NCBI GenBank assembly: GCA_003576915.1
Contig: QEVF01000033.1
Location: 1-38,310 of the forward strand
Length of the DNA: 38,310 bases
Reading direction: 5' to 3'
From: Planctomycetota bacterium
GTDB taxonomy: Bacteria > Planctomycetota > UBA8742 > UBA2392
Position numbers and translations under genes: made by a program. The notes beneath the pieces are model-generated. The model did not search any database. It was not told where the DNA came from and saw only the letters and a list, made by a program, of their open reading frames with translations. Every line of letters begins with the position of its first letter. The first letter of the stretch is position 1. Positions 30,214 through 38,310 of the stretch are shown piece after piece.

Positions 30214-31950
30214 ATGACCCAATCCACCGGCGCCTTCTGGACCGCTACGGAGCAGGGCCAGCCCCTGGATGCCCCAGACTGGCTGGCGGCGCTTTCGCAG
30301 GCTGCGCTGGCGGAAGCCGCGTTCAACATTCCCGCGGCCCGCGCCCGCTTGCAGGCCTGCAACCCGCCCGGCCCATGGCAGGCGGTGCGCGAGCTGCTGG
30401 CGATCCGTGTGGAACTCCGCGAAGGCCACCAACCCGCCCTGCACGCGCTCAAGCCGCGCCTGGCGGCCCTGCTGCAAAGCGCGACGGACGAGCCCACCCT
30501 GGCGCGGGCCTGGCACACGGCGGGCGTGGTGCATACAAGGCTCAATGAGTTCGAGCGCGCCGAGCACGCGCTGCTGGAGGCCCTGCGCCGCATCGAGCCC
30601 TCGCCCGCGCGCCTTTGGATTCTCGACTCCATGGGGCAGTGCTTTCAGGGCCAGGGCGCCTGGAGCGAGGCCCGCCGGGTTCTTCAGGGCGTCGCCTCCC
30701 TCAAGCAGGCCGGCGGCGACATCATGGGCACGGCCATTTCCGTGGGTAACCTCGCCCTGCTGGAACTGGGCCTGGGGCGCAACCCGCAGGCCGAGGCCGC
30801 CCTGGTCGACGTGCTGCAGAAACTGGGGCCGAAGCTGCCGCCCCTTTCACGCCTGCGCCTGGAAACCCTGTTGCTGCAAAGCCGCCTGGACACTCCCCGT
30901 GCGCCGGCCCAGGCCGAGGCCCTTGAGCGCGCCCTGGGCCAGGCAGGCGAGAGCGGCCACCATCTGAAAGCCTTTGCCTGCCTGGCCCTGGCCCGCGCCC
31001 GTCCGGACATGGCACGCCACTGGCTGGAGCTTGCCGAACGTGACTTCACGGCTCCCGCCGACCTCGCGCTGGTGCGTTATTGGCGCCTGCGCCTGCTTCC
31101 CAGGGCGGCCGATGACGCCGCCCAGGTGGCGGAGACCCGCTCGCTGATCCGGCGCGCCGGGCCCAGTTCGGAAGCTGAATTGCTGACGCACCTGCTGTTT
31201 GCCGAGCGCAGCAGCGGGACCAGCGTGATGAACCAGCATCTGGACGAGGCCTTTGAGTTCGCCCAGCGTGCCAACAACCCCCTGTGGGTCGAGCGGGTGG
31301 ATCGCCTGTATGAGCGCCTCGACCCGCGGGGATTTTCCCATCGCGTGCTCGAGCGCTTCGCCGGCCGCAGTCTCGAAGAACTCCAGAAGACGACGCTGGA
31401 GGACGCCACGAGCGTCTTTGCCGACCTCGTGGGCTTTACCCTGCGCTCGCAGGAGCTGTCTCCCGAAGAAGTCATGGAGACGGTGCGCTCGCTCTTTGAG
31501 CTGGCGGTGCCCCTGTTCGTCCGCTTTCGTGTCAGGCCCCTTCAGCACCAGGGCGACGGGCTTTTGGCCGTGTGCCAGGGAGCCGACCACGCGCGGCGCG
31601 GCTTGGCCTTTGCGCGCGCGTTCGTGGCCCGGACCCTGCGTGTGACCCGTGTGCGCGAGGCCCTGGGTGATAAGTGGGGCCTGACGGTACGCGCCGGCGT
31701 GGCCAGCGGGCCCACGGTGCTGGGCGTGCTCGGCAGCCACTACAAAATGGAGTTTCAGGCCATCGGCCGCACCGTCAACCTCGCCTCGCGCCTGCAGGGC
31801 CAGGCGGAGCCCGGCCAGGTCACGGCCTCGCTGGACTGCGCCAAAGCTGCGGGCCTCGACCTGGGGGGCCTAGCGCCTGAGCAGGCCGGTCTCAAGGGTT
31901 TCTCGCAGCCGGAGTCCTTCGTGCGGCTGCGTGTTACGGTGCAGGAGTAG
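30214..31950 (+). CDS. TPR protein with C-terminal class III nucleotidyl cyclase domain
   Basis: This 578-residue protein has about 370 residues of helical TPR-like repeats followed by a class III adenylyl/guanylyl cyclase domain (about 395-578). Metal-binding aspartates are D404 (FADLVGFT) and D448 (QGDG). The transition-state residues N522 and R526 (TVNLASRL) are kept. The two base-selecting positions differ from the usual adenylyl cyclase: the Lys three residues before the GD pair is Q444, and the Asp in the GDTVN motif is R519. It should therefore either use a different nucleotide or be poorly active. There is no membrane segment. Its stop is one base before the sfsA start, so the two are co-transcribed. 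Confidence 0.85.
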   Translation: MTQSTGAFWTATEQGQPLDAPDWLAALSQAALAEAAFNIPAARARLQACNPPGPWQAVRELLAIRVELREGHQPALHALKPRLAALLQSATDEPTLARAWHTAGVVHTRLNEFERAEHALLEALRRIEPSPARLWILDSMGQCFQGQGAWSEARRVLQGVASLKQAGGDIMGTAISVGNLALLELGLGRNPQAEAALVDVLQKLGPKLPPLSRLRLETLLLQSRLDTPRAPAQAEALERALGQAGESGHHLKAFACLALARARPDMARHWLELAERDFTAPADLALVRYWRLRLLPRAADDAAQVAETRSLIRRAGPSSEAELLTHLLFAERSSGTSVMNQHLDEAFEFAQRANNPLWVERVDRLYERLDPRGFSHRVLERFAGRSLEELQKTTLEDATSVFADLVGFTLRSQELSPEEVMETVRSLFELAVPLFVRFRVRPLQHQGDGLLAVCQGADHARRGLAFARAFVARTLRVTRVREALGDKWGLTVRAGVASGPTVLGVLGSHYKMEFQAIGRTVNLASRLQGQAEPGQVTASLDCAKAAGLDLGGLAPEQAGLKGFSQPESFVRLRVTVQE

Positions 31951-31951
31951 T

Positions 31952-32722
31952 ATGTACGAACTCGAATTCAAGCCGCCTCTGCTGCGCGGAACCCTGCTGG
32001 CTCGCCGTATGCGCTTTCTGGCCGACGTCAGGCTGGCCGGGGGCGAAGTCGTGACGGCCATGTGCGCCAACACGGGTTCCATGAAAAGCTGCTGCGAACC
32101 GGGGCGCGAAGTCGTGATCAGCGATTCACAGAATGACGCGCGCAAGGTGCGCTTCACCTGGGAACTCATCGATATGGGCCAGGGCTGGGTCAACGTCAAC
32201 ACGGGCGTCCCCAACTGGGCTGTGGGCGAGTTCGTGGCGCGCGGCGCCATCGAGGAACTGGCCGGCTATGCCCATGCACGACGTGAGGTGAAGTACGGCA
32301 AGCAGGGCGCGTCGCGCATCGATCTCCTGCTCAGCCGCCTGCCCTGGGAGGCCCCGGCCAGGCCTTCGCGCACAGCAAAGGCTGCCACGCCTCCCGTGCG
32401 CGAGGGCGACTGCTACGTCGAGGTCAAGAACACCTCCATGCGCGAGGGGCGCCACAGCATCTTTCCCGACAGCGTGACAGAGCGCGGCCAGAAGCATCTC
32501 CGTGAACTCATGGAGGTTGTCAGGAAGGGCGCGCGCGCCGCCATGTTCTATTTCGTGGGCCGCACGGATACCGAGGCCTTCCGGCCCGCCGACGAAATTG
32601 ACCCGGAGTACGGCAAGCTGTTGCGCAAGGCCCGCAAGCAGGGTGTAGAGATCCTGCCTTATCGCGTGCGCTTCACGCCCGGCCGCATTGAATTGGCTTC
32701 AAAACTGCCCCTGGACTTCTGA
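31952..32722 (+). CDS. sfsA: SfsA family protein (sugar fermentation stimulation homolog)
   Basis: The 256-residue product matches SfsA in length and pattern: an N-terminal OB-like part (FKPPLLRGTLLARRMRFLADVRL, then VTAMCANTGSMKSCCEPGREV) and a C-terminal nuclease-like part with the acidic motif EVKNTSMREGR, FPDSVTERGQKHLRELMEV and GARAAMFYFVGRTD. The D/E-V-K in EVKNT and the neighbouring Asp fit the PD-(D/E)XK-like fold proposed for the family. E. coli SfsA was named for effects on maltose use and binds DNA non-specifically; its biochemical role is unsettled. The start at 31952 follows GGAG, which overlaps the end of the cyclase gene. Confidence 0.92.
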   Translation: MYELEFKPPLLRGTLLARRMRFLADVRLAGGEVVTAMCANTGSMKSCCEPGREVVISDSQNDARKVRFTWELIDMGQGWVNVNTGVPNWAVGEFVARGAIEELAGYAHARREVKYGKQGASRIDLLLSRLPWEAPARPSRTAKAATPPVREGDCYVEVKNTSMREGRHSIFPDSVTERGQKHLRELMEVVRKGARAAMFYFVGRTDTEAFRPADEIDPEYGKLLRKARKQGVEILPYRVRFTPGRIELASKLPLDF

Positions 32723-32729
32723 CACAGTG

Positions 32730-32758
32730 CGCGTCAGGCGCTTTTCTTCTTTTCTTGT
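32730..32758 (+). terminator. Weak terminator candidate after sfsA
   Basis: GCGC, GTCAG, GCGC at 32730-32742 forms only a 4-bp stem, but it is followed by the T-rich run TTTTCTTCTTTTCTTG. The pyrimidine run is unusual for this GC-rich window and lies directly after the sfsA stop. Confidence 0.3.
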
Positions 32759-32847
32759 GTAACGGGGGCAGGGCCTGGACCGTAGTCCCTTTCCTTCGCC
32801 GGGTCAAACGGCCCCGGCTCGGTGGAGGGCGACAAACCTGGTCGCTT

Positions 32848-32892
32848 GCGCCCCCGCCGGCTTGAGCCGGTCTAGCCTTGCCGGCGGGGCGC
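32848..32892. other. Long GC-rich hairpin upstream of the caspase-like gene
   Basis: GCGCCCCCGCCGGC (32848-32861) pairs with GCCGGCGGGGCGC (32880-32892), leaving one bulged C and an 18-base loop. It ends 32 bases before the TAGAAT box. It has no T tract. It could be a terminator remnant, a protein-binding palindrome or an mRNA end stabiliser for sfsA. Confidence 0.45.
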
Positions 32893-32924
32893 ATGTCAGG
32901 CCCGATGGTTTCACTCGGTCTTGG

Positions 32925-32930
32925 TAGAAT
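32925..32930 (+). promoter_or_regulatory. Leaderless-type -10 box before the caspase-like gene
   Basis: TAGAAT at 32925-32930 is followed by six bases, GCACCC, and ATG at 32937. There is no Shine-Dalgarno site. Confidence 0.45.
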
Positions 32931-32936
32931 GCACCC

Positions 32937-34958
32937 ATGAAGCTGGCGCTCAGAAAACTGCGTGGCGACCTGACTCCCGCTCCCGGCGAACTGATCCTCA
33001 AGCCGGCAGACGCCGCCACCCGCGAGCGGCGCGACATCGCCAACCTCGCCGTAAGCCAGGGCCCCGCGGCGTTTCTCAGGGCCGCGGGCGAAGTCACCAC
33101 AATCGTGACCAGCGACGATCCCACGCTTGATGACCTGCTGGCCTTCGAGTTCGTCAAACTCCAGCTTGCGGGCAAGCCTCTGCCCCCGGGCGCTGCGGCC
33201 TTCGCGCGTTATGCGGGTCTGGCGCGTGAGGGGTTGCGCCCCTCGTCGGTGCCCCTGGACCAGAGCCTTGAGGGCATCTATCTCGCGATTCGCAACGCCC
33301 ACGGCAGCGACCTGACGCAGCCCCTGGCGTTTTCCAAGTTTGAGGGTGACTGGCAGCGCATGGCAAGTCACCTTCTCGGCGCCGCCGGCAGTGGCGCCGA
33401 CCCCTTCAAGGTCTCCCTGTTTGCCGACTCGCCTGAGTTCGCCCGGGAGCGCACCTTCCTGGCCAAGGACCACGACGTTTATCTCCAGGATGTGCTGCGC
33501 GGCGAGCGCTGGCTGGTTCGCATTCCGGGAGGGCCGCCTTCAGCCAGCGCGCTGATCCTGCGCAACCCCAAGTCGCTGCTCTGGAAGCACTGGAGCCGCG
33601 CTGACCAGGGCGCGCCCACGGGCGATCTCTATCTGCTGCTGGGGGTGGACTTCGGCTCGGGCAACTGGGTGTTCTCCACGGACCCCGTGCAACGCCTTCC
33701 CATCAAGGAGCTGGCCGACAGACTCCAGGCCGCCGAAGTGGCCCAGAACCCCCAGGCCGCGGGCAACTCCTGGTTTGACGGAGCGCCCTTTGGCCACACG
33801 CTTGTGGCTGCGCCCAAAGGCGGCAGCAAGCTGTCCAACGAAGCCCTGCTGAAGGTCGTCAAAGCCTGGTGCCAGGCGACGGCGCCCAAGGCCAAAAAGC
33901 CGCAAAGCGCGGCGCCCGTGGGCCTGCTGGTGGGTGCGGCATGCGTGGCGGCCCTGGCCGCGCTGGGGGCGATTTTCGGTCCCATGATCTGGGGCAATCC
34001 GCAGGTGCAGGACCCCGTGGCCGGCGGGAAGGCACCGGAATTGAAGGAAATCGACTTTCGCGCGCGCGGCGCCGTCATGGACGACGAGGAGATCGAGAAG
34101 CTGCGCAGCGAGGGGCTCGAGATCAAAGGCCACGCTCTGATCGTGGCCGTGGGGGCCTCCAGCTACGGCAAGTTGCCCGCGGCCGTGCCCGACGCGGGCC
34201 GTCTCTACTGCCTGTTGCGCGACAAGTTCGGCTACAAGCCCGAGAACATGCGGCTTCTGGTCGATGAACCCGAGCGCTGCCTGGACAGCAAGACAGGCAA
34301 GCCCCTGAAGAACGAAGGCATGCCCACACGCCAGAATGTCTCCAAGGCCCTCGAGGAAATGAGCAAGCTGACCGGGCGCTACGAAAAGGGCGATCGCACC
34401 AACTTTGTGTTCTACTACGCCGGCCACGGCGAAACGGAAAAACGCGCCAGCGACATCGGCTACCTGATTCTCTCGGGCTACTGGGAGAGCGACCGCAGCG
34501 CCCCGGATGTTCAGGCCTACAACATGGGCCACCTGTCGCGGGACATCCGCGACAAGATCCACTCCACCCATCAGGTGCTGCTCATTGACTGCTGCTTCTC
34601 CGGCTTCGTCACCCGCACCCGCGGCTCCTATGACCAGAACCCGGAGAAAATTTACGAGCTCTGGAAATCGAAGGCTCACGCCATTCTCACGGCGGGCAGT
34701 GAAAAGCAGGTCGCCTACGAGGTGGGGGAGCAGAGCGTGTTTTCGTCCACCCTGTTCCGCGCCCTGGGCGAGGGAATCCAGGGCATGGCGGCCGATGTCA
34801 ACGACGACCAGATCGTGACCGACGCCGAACTGGCCATGTATCTGCGCCAGGAAGTGCCCAAGATCTTTGACGGCACGCGGCGCACCCAGACCCCGCAGTA
34901 TCACCGCGGCACCGAAGGCGACGACGTTGGCCAGTTTCTCTTCCTGCCCCGCCCCTGA
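32937..34958 (+). CDS. Membrane-anchored caspase-like (peptidase C14 fold) protein
   Basis: This 673-residue protein has three parts. Residues 1-320 form an unrecognised cytoplasmic domain rich in alternating helices and strands (VTTIVTSDDPTLDDLLAFEF, FLAKDHDVYLQDVLRGERWLVRIPGG). A TM helix follows at about 328-348 (VGLLVGAACVAALAALGAIF). The C-terminal third is a caspase-type domain, starting HALIVAVGASSYGKLPAAVPDA, with catalytic H497 in YYAGHG and C553 in DCCFSG. Near residue 620 the loop DVNDDQIVTDAE fits the 12-residue EF-hand pattern, with Gln where Gly is usual, so calcium control is possible as in metacaspases. The expected target is a basic or acidic peptide bond, but nothing here tells which. 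It has its own leaderless-type promoter. Confidence 0.85.
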   Translation: MKLALRKLRGDLTPAPGELILKPADAATRERRDIANLAVSQGPAAFLRAAGEVTTIVTSDDPTLDDLLAFEFVKLQLAGKPLPPGAAAFARYAGLAREGLRPSSVPLDQSLEGIYLAIRNAHGSDLTQPLAFSKFEGDWQRMASHLLGAAGSGADPFKVSLFADSPEFARERTFLAKDHDVYLQDVLRGERWLVRIPGGPPSASALILRNPKSLLWKHWSRADQGAPTGDLYLLLGVDFGSGNWVFSTDPVQRLPIKELADRLQAAEVAQNPQAAGNSWFDGAPFGHTLVAAPKGGSKLSNEALLKVVKAWCQATAPKAKKPQSAAPVGLLVGAACVAALAALGAIFGPMIWGNPQVQDPVAGGKAPELKEIDFRARGAVMDDEEIEKLRSEGLEIKGHALIVAVGASSYGKLPAAVPDAGRLYCLLRDKFGYKPENMRLLVDEPERCLDSKTGKPLKNEGMPTRQNVSKALEEMSKLTGRYEKGDRTNFVFYYAGHGETEKRASDIGYLILSGYWESDRSAPDVQAYNMGHLSRDIRDKIHSTHQVLLIDCCFSGFVTRTRGSYDQNPEKIYELWKSKAHAILTAGSEKQVAYEVGEQSVFSSTLFRALGEGIQGMAADVNDDQIVTDAELAMYLRQEVPKIFDGTRRTQTPQYHRGTEGDDVGQFLFLPRP

Positions 34959-34997
34959 ATCGCTTGCGGGGGCGGCGCCGTCTTCTAAACAGGGGCC

Positions 34998-36272
34998 ATG
35001 AAGCCCCTGAACATTCTGCTCAATCCCGTTGGCAGCGCCGGAGACGTTCACCCCTTCGTCGGGCTTGCCGCCGCGCTCAAGGCCCGGGGGCATGAGGTCA
35101 AAGTCCTGACCAACGAGTACTTCCGGCCCCTGGCCGAGAAGATGGGCCTCGAGTTCGTGCCCCTGGGCAGCCGCGAGGAGTTCGAGACCGTCCTGCGTGA
35201 CCCCAACGCCTGGCATCCGCGCAAGGCGCTCGACGTAATCTTCAAGGCCGTGATCGAGAAGTTGCTGCCGCAGACGGTCGAGACGCTCTCCAGGCTCCAT
35301 CAACCCGGCCGCACCGTGGTGGTAGCCAGCACCCTGGCGCTGGGGGCCCGCGTCGCCCAGGAGGCCCTGTCCATCCCCACCGTTTCCGTGCACCTGGCGC
35401 CGGGTATCTTCCGCAGCAGCTATGAAGTTCCCGTGTTCGACGGCCTCGGTTTCATGCGCTGGCTGCCGCGCTTTGCCAAGGACCTGGTATGGCGGCTGAT
35501 TGACGCCGCTTTCGTCGATCCTTCCACGGCGCCGGCCATCAACCGCTATCGCGCCACGCTGGGCCTCAAGCCCGTCAGGCGCATCCTGCATCACTGGTGG
35601 CACTCGCCCCTGCGCGTGCTGGGACTGTTTCCCGCCTGGTTTGGCCCGCCCCAGCCGGACTGGCCCGAGCAGACCCTGCTTACCGGCTTTCCGATGTTTG
35701 ACGAGCGCGACGTGCATGCGCCCGACCCCGCCCTCGAAGCCTTCATGGCCGAAGGCGACAAGCCCTTCGTGTTCACCCCCGGCTCGGCCATGCTCCAGGG
35801 CCACAAATTCTTTGCCGCCGCCGCCGAAGCCTGTCGAATCCTGAACCGTCGCGGCATCCTGCTCACACGCTTTGAAGAGCAGATCCCGCGCGAACTGCCG
35901 CCCGGCGTGCGCCACTTCGCCTACGTGCCCCTCAGCCGCCTGCTTTCCCGCTGCGCGGCCATGGTTTACCACGGCGGCATTGGTACCTGTGCCCAGACCC
36001 TGGCCGCCGGCGTGCCGCACCTCGTCATGCCCATGGCCCACGACCAGCACGACAACGCGGCGCGACTGGCGCGGCTGGGAGTGGGAGACTCGCTGGCGCC
36101 CGGCAAGTTCACGGCAGACCATCTGGCCCGCAAACTCAAGGCCCTGATGGACAACCGCGATATGCCCGGCCGCTGCTGGGAGATTGCACGTCGCATGGAG
36201 CAGGAGCGGCCTCTGGAGCGGAGCTGCGAAATCATTGAGCAATGCGCGGGTGATTTGGCGCCGGCCCGTTGA
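34998..36272 (+). CDS. GT1 family glycosyltransferase
   Basis: The 424-residue protein has the GT-B fold of UDP-glycosyltransferases related to macrolide, sterol and rhamnolipid enzymes. The N-terminal signature ILLNPVGSAGDVHPFVGLAAALKARGHEVKVLTN is typical, with the catalytic His in DVHPF. The C-terminal donor site reads FVFTPGSA, YVPLSRLLSRCAAMVYHGGIGTCAQTLAAGVPHLVMPMAHDQHDNA, matching HGG-x-GT and the DQxxNA ending of the family. The acceptor is likely a lipid or small hydrophobic molecule, by family analogy. AGGGG lies just upstream of the start. It comes 39 bases after the caspase-like gene and 46 bases before a secreted prenyltransferase-like protein. Confidence 0.88.
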   Translation: MKPLNILLNPVGSAGDVHPFVGLAAALKARGHEVKVLTNEYFRPLAEKMGLEFVPLGSREEFETVLRDPNAWHPRKALDVIFKAVIEKLLPQTVETLSRLHQPGRTVVVASTLALGARVAQEALSIPTVSVHLAPGIFRSSYEVPVFDGLGFMRWLPRFAKDLVWRLIDAAFVDPSTAPAINRYRATLGLKPVRRILHHWWHSPLRVLGLFPAWFGPPQPDWPEQTLLTGFPMFDERDVHAPDPALEAFMAEGDKPFVFTPGSAMLQGHKFFAAAAEACRILNRRGILLTRFEEQIPRELPPGVRHFAYVPLSRLLSRCAAMVYHGGIGTCAQTLAAGVPHLVMPMAHDQHDNAARLARLGVGDSLAPGKFTADHLARKLKALMDNRDMPGRCWEIARRMEQERPLERSCEIIEQCAGDLAPAR

Positions 36273-36277
36273 TGGGG

Positions 36278-36283
36278 TATATT
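36278..36283 (+). promoter_or_regulatory. Possible -10 box before the 36319 gene
   Basis: TATATT at 36278-36283 is a good -10 match in the short gap after the glycosyltransferase gene. Transcripts would have a leader of about 30 bases. No -35 box was recognised, as it would lie in the upstream gene. Confidence 0.3.
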
Positions 36284-36318
36284 AGTCATCCCTGCGTCCT
36301 GCCCCGCGTAGACAGGAC

Positions 36319-38235
36319 ATGCGACTTCCAACTCTGCTTCTTTCCGCGATGATGCTCGCGGGCGGCCTTGACGCCGCGGATTTTGACTTTGAGCTTCGGC
36401 GTGTTTCGCCCACCCACAGCGAACAGGCGGCCTGCGCATTGCAGGTCACCTGGGACATGCCCGACCACGAAGTCATCGCCTTTGAAGTGTTCCTGTTTCA
36501 GGGCCATTGGCCGGCGAACATTGACGCCAAAATGCCCCATTGGCGCGCGGCCCTGACCGCGGGCGTCTTCGATGAGGAGGACTTCGCGGCGCGCACCGGG
36601 GCCCGGATCGAGCGCTATCGTTTTTTCACGCCCAAGCGCCGCCCCGTGGGCTTTCTGGACCGTCGCGACCGTTACGATTACACCCACATCGCCGTCCTGC
36701 TCGTCGATGCCCAGGGCCAGCGCCGGGGGCCCGCCAACTTGCGCTGGGCCGCCGTGGCGCCGCACATCACGCGCAGCGACCTTTGGTTCCTGCCCAGTTA
36801 TCAGCCCTGGCTTGGCACCTTTGAGCTGAGCGATGAGGAAGACGTGAAGCTTGAGTGGACGCTGCCGGAAGTTCCCGCCGAGGATAGCGTCAAGCGCCTG
36901 CACTTTCTGGCATTCACGGGCCGCTACTGGCCTGAGCTCGTCAGCAGCGGCGTCGGAGGAATCGATGCCGTGCTCGACGGCCGCCGCCAGGACTGTCTGC
37001 CCCTGCGTTCTTCCTTCGCGGCCATTCACCTCAGCGGGTGGCTGGAGAAACTGGACTACTCGGCTATCGGCGTCGTGGCCGAGCTGGAGTCCGGCCTGAA
37101 GCTGCTGTGCCCCTTCAAGCGGCAGGGCAAAGTCCTGGGGGTCAAGGCCACGGAAGTCGAACTTCAGAAGCTGCGCAAGATCAATCCTGAGCGGGTGGCG
37201 CCAAGGGGCCTGCCCGCGCGCGCCGAACTGGCTCGCCGCAGTGAGCACTGGCCCCGCATGGAAGCCGCCTTTGCCTGGCTGGCAGACCACCAGAACGCCG
37301 ACGGAAGCTGGACGGGCTCAGGCTTCCTGGAGGCCTCCAAGCGCAAGGGCGCCCGCATCACCCACAACGCCGAATATGGGCGGCCCGGCGAGGCCGATGC
37401 CGACCTGGGCGCGGCCAACCCCGTGGCCCTGACTTCGCTCTGCATTCTGGCCTTCACGGCCTCGGGGCAAGGTCCGCGGCACGGGCCCTACGCCTCTACC
37501 GTGCGCAAGGCCATGTTGTTCGTGCGCAAAGCGCAGGGCAACCACGGAGGCTTTGCCGGCGATGAGCAATTTGCGCCCTTCTTCGGTCAGGCACTTGCCA
37601 CACTGGCCATGGCCGAGCTTTACGCCCTGAGCGGCGACATTCACCTGCGCCAGTCGGCCCAGGCCGCGCTCGATTTCACACTCCAGCGCCGCATTCCTTT
37701 TTCGGGCTGGGGGCCGGCGCCCGGCGTGCAGCAGCCTTCGCTGTTCGAGACCTGCATGCATGCCTTTGCCTTCCTGGGCGCGCAGCAGTGCGGCATTGGC
37801 TTTGAATGCCCGCGCACCTGGGAGGGGGTGGCCAAGGCGCTGGAGTGGCTCGCGCGTCAACCCAAGTCGAAGCCCGCGGAGAACGCCGAGTTTGAAGAAC
37901 TGCCGCTGGGCTTGGCCCTGCAGGCCCTGGCGCGCATGGCAAGCGACGATCCGAAGTGGCGGCCCGGAAGCGAGTCCCTGGCTGCGCTGCTCAAGCCCGT
38001 ACAGGCCAACACCCCGGCCTGGCGCGGCAGCAAGCTGGACTATCTCTATTGGAGCTTCGGCGCCCTTGCTCTGTGGCAGGCGACGGGGCCGGCGTCCGAG
38101 CGCTGGCTCAAGGCGACGTACAAGATACTGCTGGAAACCCAGCGGGGCTTCCGGCAGGGCGAGGTGCAGAGCAGCGCCAGGCTGCTGGACGAACATGGAA
38201 GCTGGGACGCCATATACCGCTCCCCTGGGGATTGA
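36319..38235 (+). CDS. Exported prenyltransferase/squalene-cyclase-fold protein
   Basis: This 638-residue product begins with a signal peptide (MRLPTLLLSAMMLAGGLDA). Residues 20-300 form a beta-rich domain without recognised motifs, possibly tandem fibronectin-like units. From about residue 310 on, the pattern is that of the alpha/alpha toroid of prenyltransferases and squalene cyclases: AFAWLADHQNADGSWT, NPVALTSLCILAFTASGQ, ALATLAMAELYALSGD and the end LDYLYWSFGALALWQ with RWLKATYKILLETQRG and HGSWD. The terpene-cyclase catalytic DxDD is not seen, so it is probably a non-enzymatic or different-function member, as is common for exported planctomycete proteins of this kind. An AGGA lies just before the ATG, closer than usual. 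Confidence 0.8.
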   Translation: MRLPTLLLSAMMLAGGLDAADFDFELRRVSPTHSEQAACALQVTWDMPDHEVIAFEVFLFQGHWPANIDAKMPHWRAALTAGVFDEEDFAARTGARIERYRFFTPKRRPVGFLDRRDRYDYTHIAVLLVDAQGQRRGPANLRWAAVAPHITRSDLWFLPSYQPWLGTFELSDEEDVKLEWTLPEVPAEDSVKRLHFLAFTGRYWPELVSSGVGGIDAVLDGRRQDCLPLRSSFAAIHLSGWLEKLDYSAIGVVAELESGLKLLCPFKRQGKVLGVKATEVELQKLRKINPERVAPRGLPARAELARRSEHWPRMEAAFAWLADHQNADGSWTGSGFLEASKRKGARITHNAEYGRPGEADADLGAANPVALTSLCILAFTASGQGPRHGPYASTVRKAMLFVRKAQGNHGGFAGDEQFAPFFGQALATLAMAELYALSGDIHLRQSAQAALDFTLQRRIPFSGWGPAPGVQQPSLFETCMHAFAFLGAQQCGIGFECPRTWEGVAKALEWLARQPKSKPAENAEFEELPLGLALQALARMASDDPKWRPGSESLAALLKPVQANTPAWRGSKLDYLYWSFGALALWQATGPASERWLKATYKILLETQRGFRQGEVQSSARLLDEHGSWDAIYRSPGD

Positions 38236-38279
38236 AGCCACCCTTAAGAGCGCCTTCAATGGTGCCGGGAGGTGGAATC

Positions 38280-38310
38280 ATGGCAGGCGAAATACCCAAG
38301 GATGTGCCGG
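38280..38310 (+). CDS. Start of a gene cut by the window edge
   Basis: GGAGGTGG at 38268-38275 lies four bases before ATG at 38280, and the frame is open to the window end (MAGEIPKDVP). The ribosome binding site makes a real start likely; ten residues are too few to name the product. It follows the prenyltransferase-like gene by 44 bases on the same strand. Confidence 0.55.
   Translation, partial: MAGEIPKDVP

Noticed and set aside
33540..36242. 900-codon open frame on the minus strand
   Set aside because: It lies fully antisense to the caspase-like and glycosyltransferase genes, which have clear motifs. High GC makes such long antisense frames common, and its His/Gly/Ala-rich translation shows no family pattern.

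Overview
This window is a GC-rich bacterial chromosome segment. It holds 23 complete protein-coding genes, the last 35 codons of a transposase at the left edge and the first codons of another gene at the right edge. No tRNA, rRNA or CRISPR was seen. Several genes point to a Planctomycetota or related PVC lineage: a giant Ser/Thr kinase fused to beta-propellers and TPRs, a caspase-like protein, a secreted terpene-cyclase-fold protein, and an archaeal/eukaryote-type prolyl-tRNA synthetase without the bacterial insertion domain. This placement is inferred from gene content; no marker gene proves it.

Left part (1-9.6 kb): the end of an IS5-like element; then, on the minus strand, a membrane-anchored protein with carboxypeptidase-regulatory-like repeats, a two-gene unit (exported transglutaminase-like protein, then an HExxH plus von Willebrand A protein) and a short-chain dehydrogenase. 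proS and a diheme cytochrome c follow on the plus strand.

Middle (9.6-22.2 kb): ydfG, a winged-helix-like protein, a GNAT acetyltransferase, mgtE, a large exported protein with a Gly/Cys/TM/Arg C-terminal tag, a left-handed beta-helix acyltransferase, a four-helix-bundle (23S rRNA intervening-sequence type) gene inside a 31-bp inverted repeat, cysK with a clear terminator, an unknown gene plus queF (queuosine precursor), moaA (molybdenum cofactor) and a GT39-like membrane protein. Three copies of a roughly 155-bp, five-hairpin repeat lie here. Their stems vary by paired substitutions while the loops are conserved. This is the strongest candidate for an undescribed element.

Right part (22.2-38.3 kb), all plus strand: a 2213-residue HEPN-like/kinase/TM/WD40/TPR protein, L-serine dehydratase, a TPR plus class III nucleotidyl cyclase protein, sfsA, a caspase-fold protein with an EF-hand-like loop, a GT1 glycosyltransferase and a secreted prenyltransferase-like protein. 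Kinase, cyclase and caspase-like protease together make this a signalling-rich stretch, but nothing in the sequence links them into one pathway.

Several genes have a TANNNT box only 6-8 bp before the start codon and no Shine-Dalgarno site, which suggests leaderless transcripts. Others, such as the cytochrome, the 13417-15903 protein, sfsA and the unknown gene beside queF, have good ribosome binding sites.
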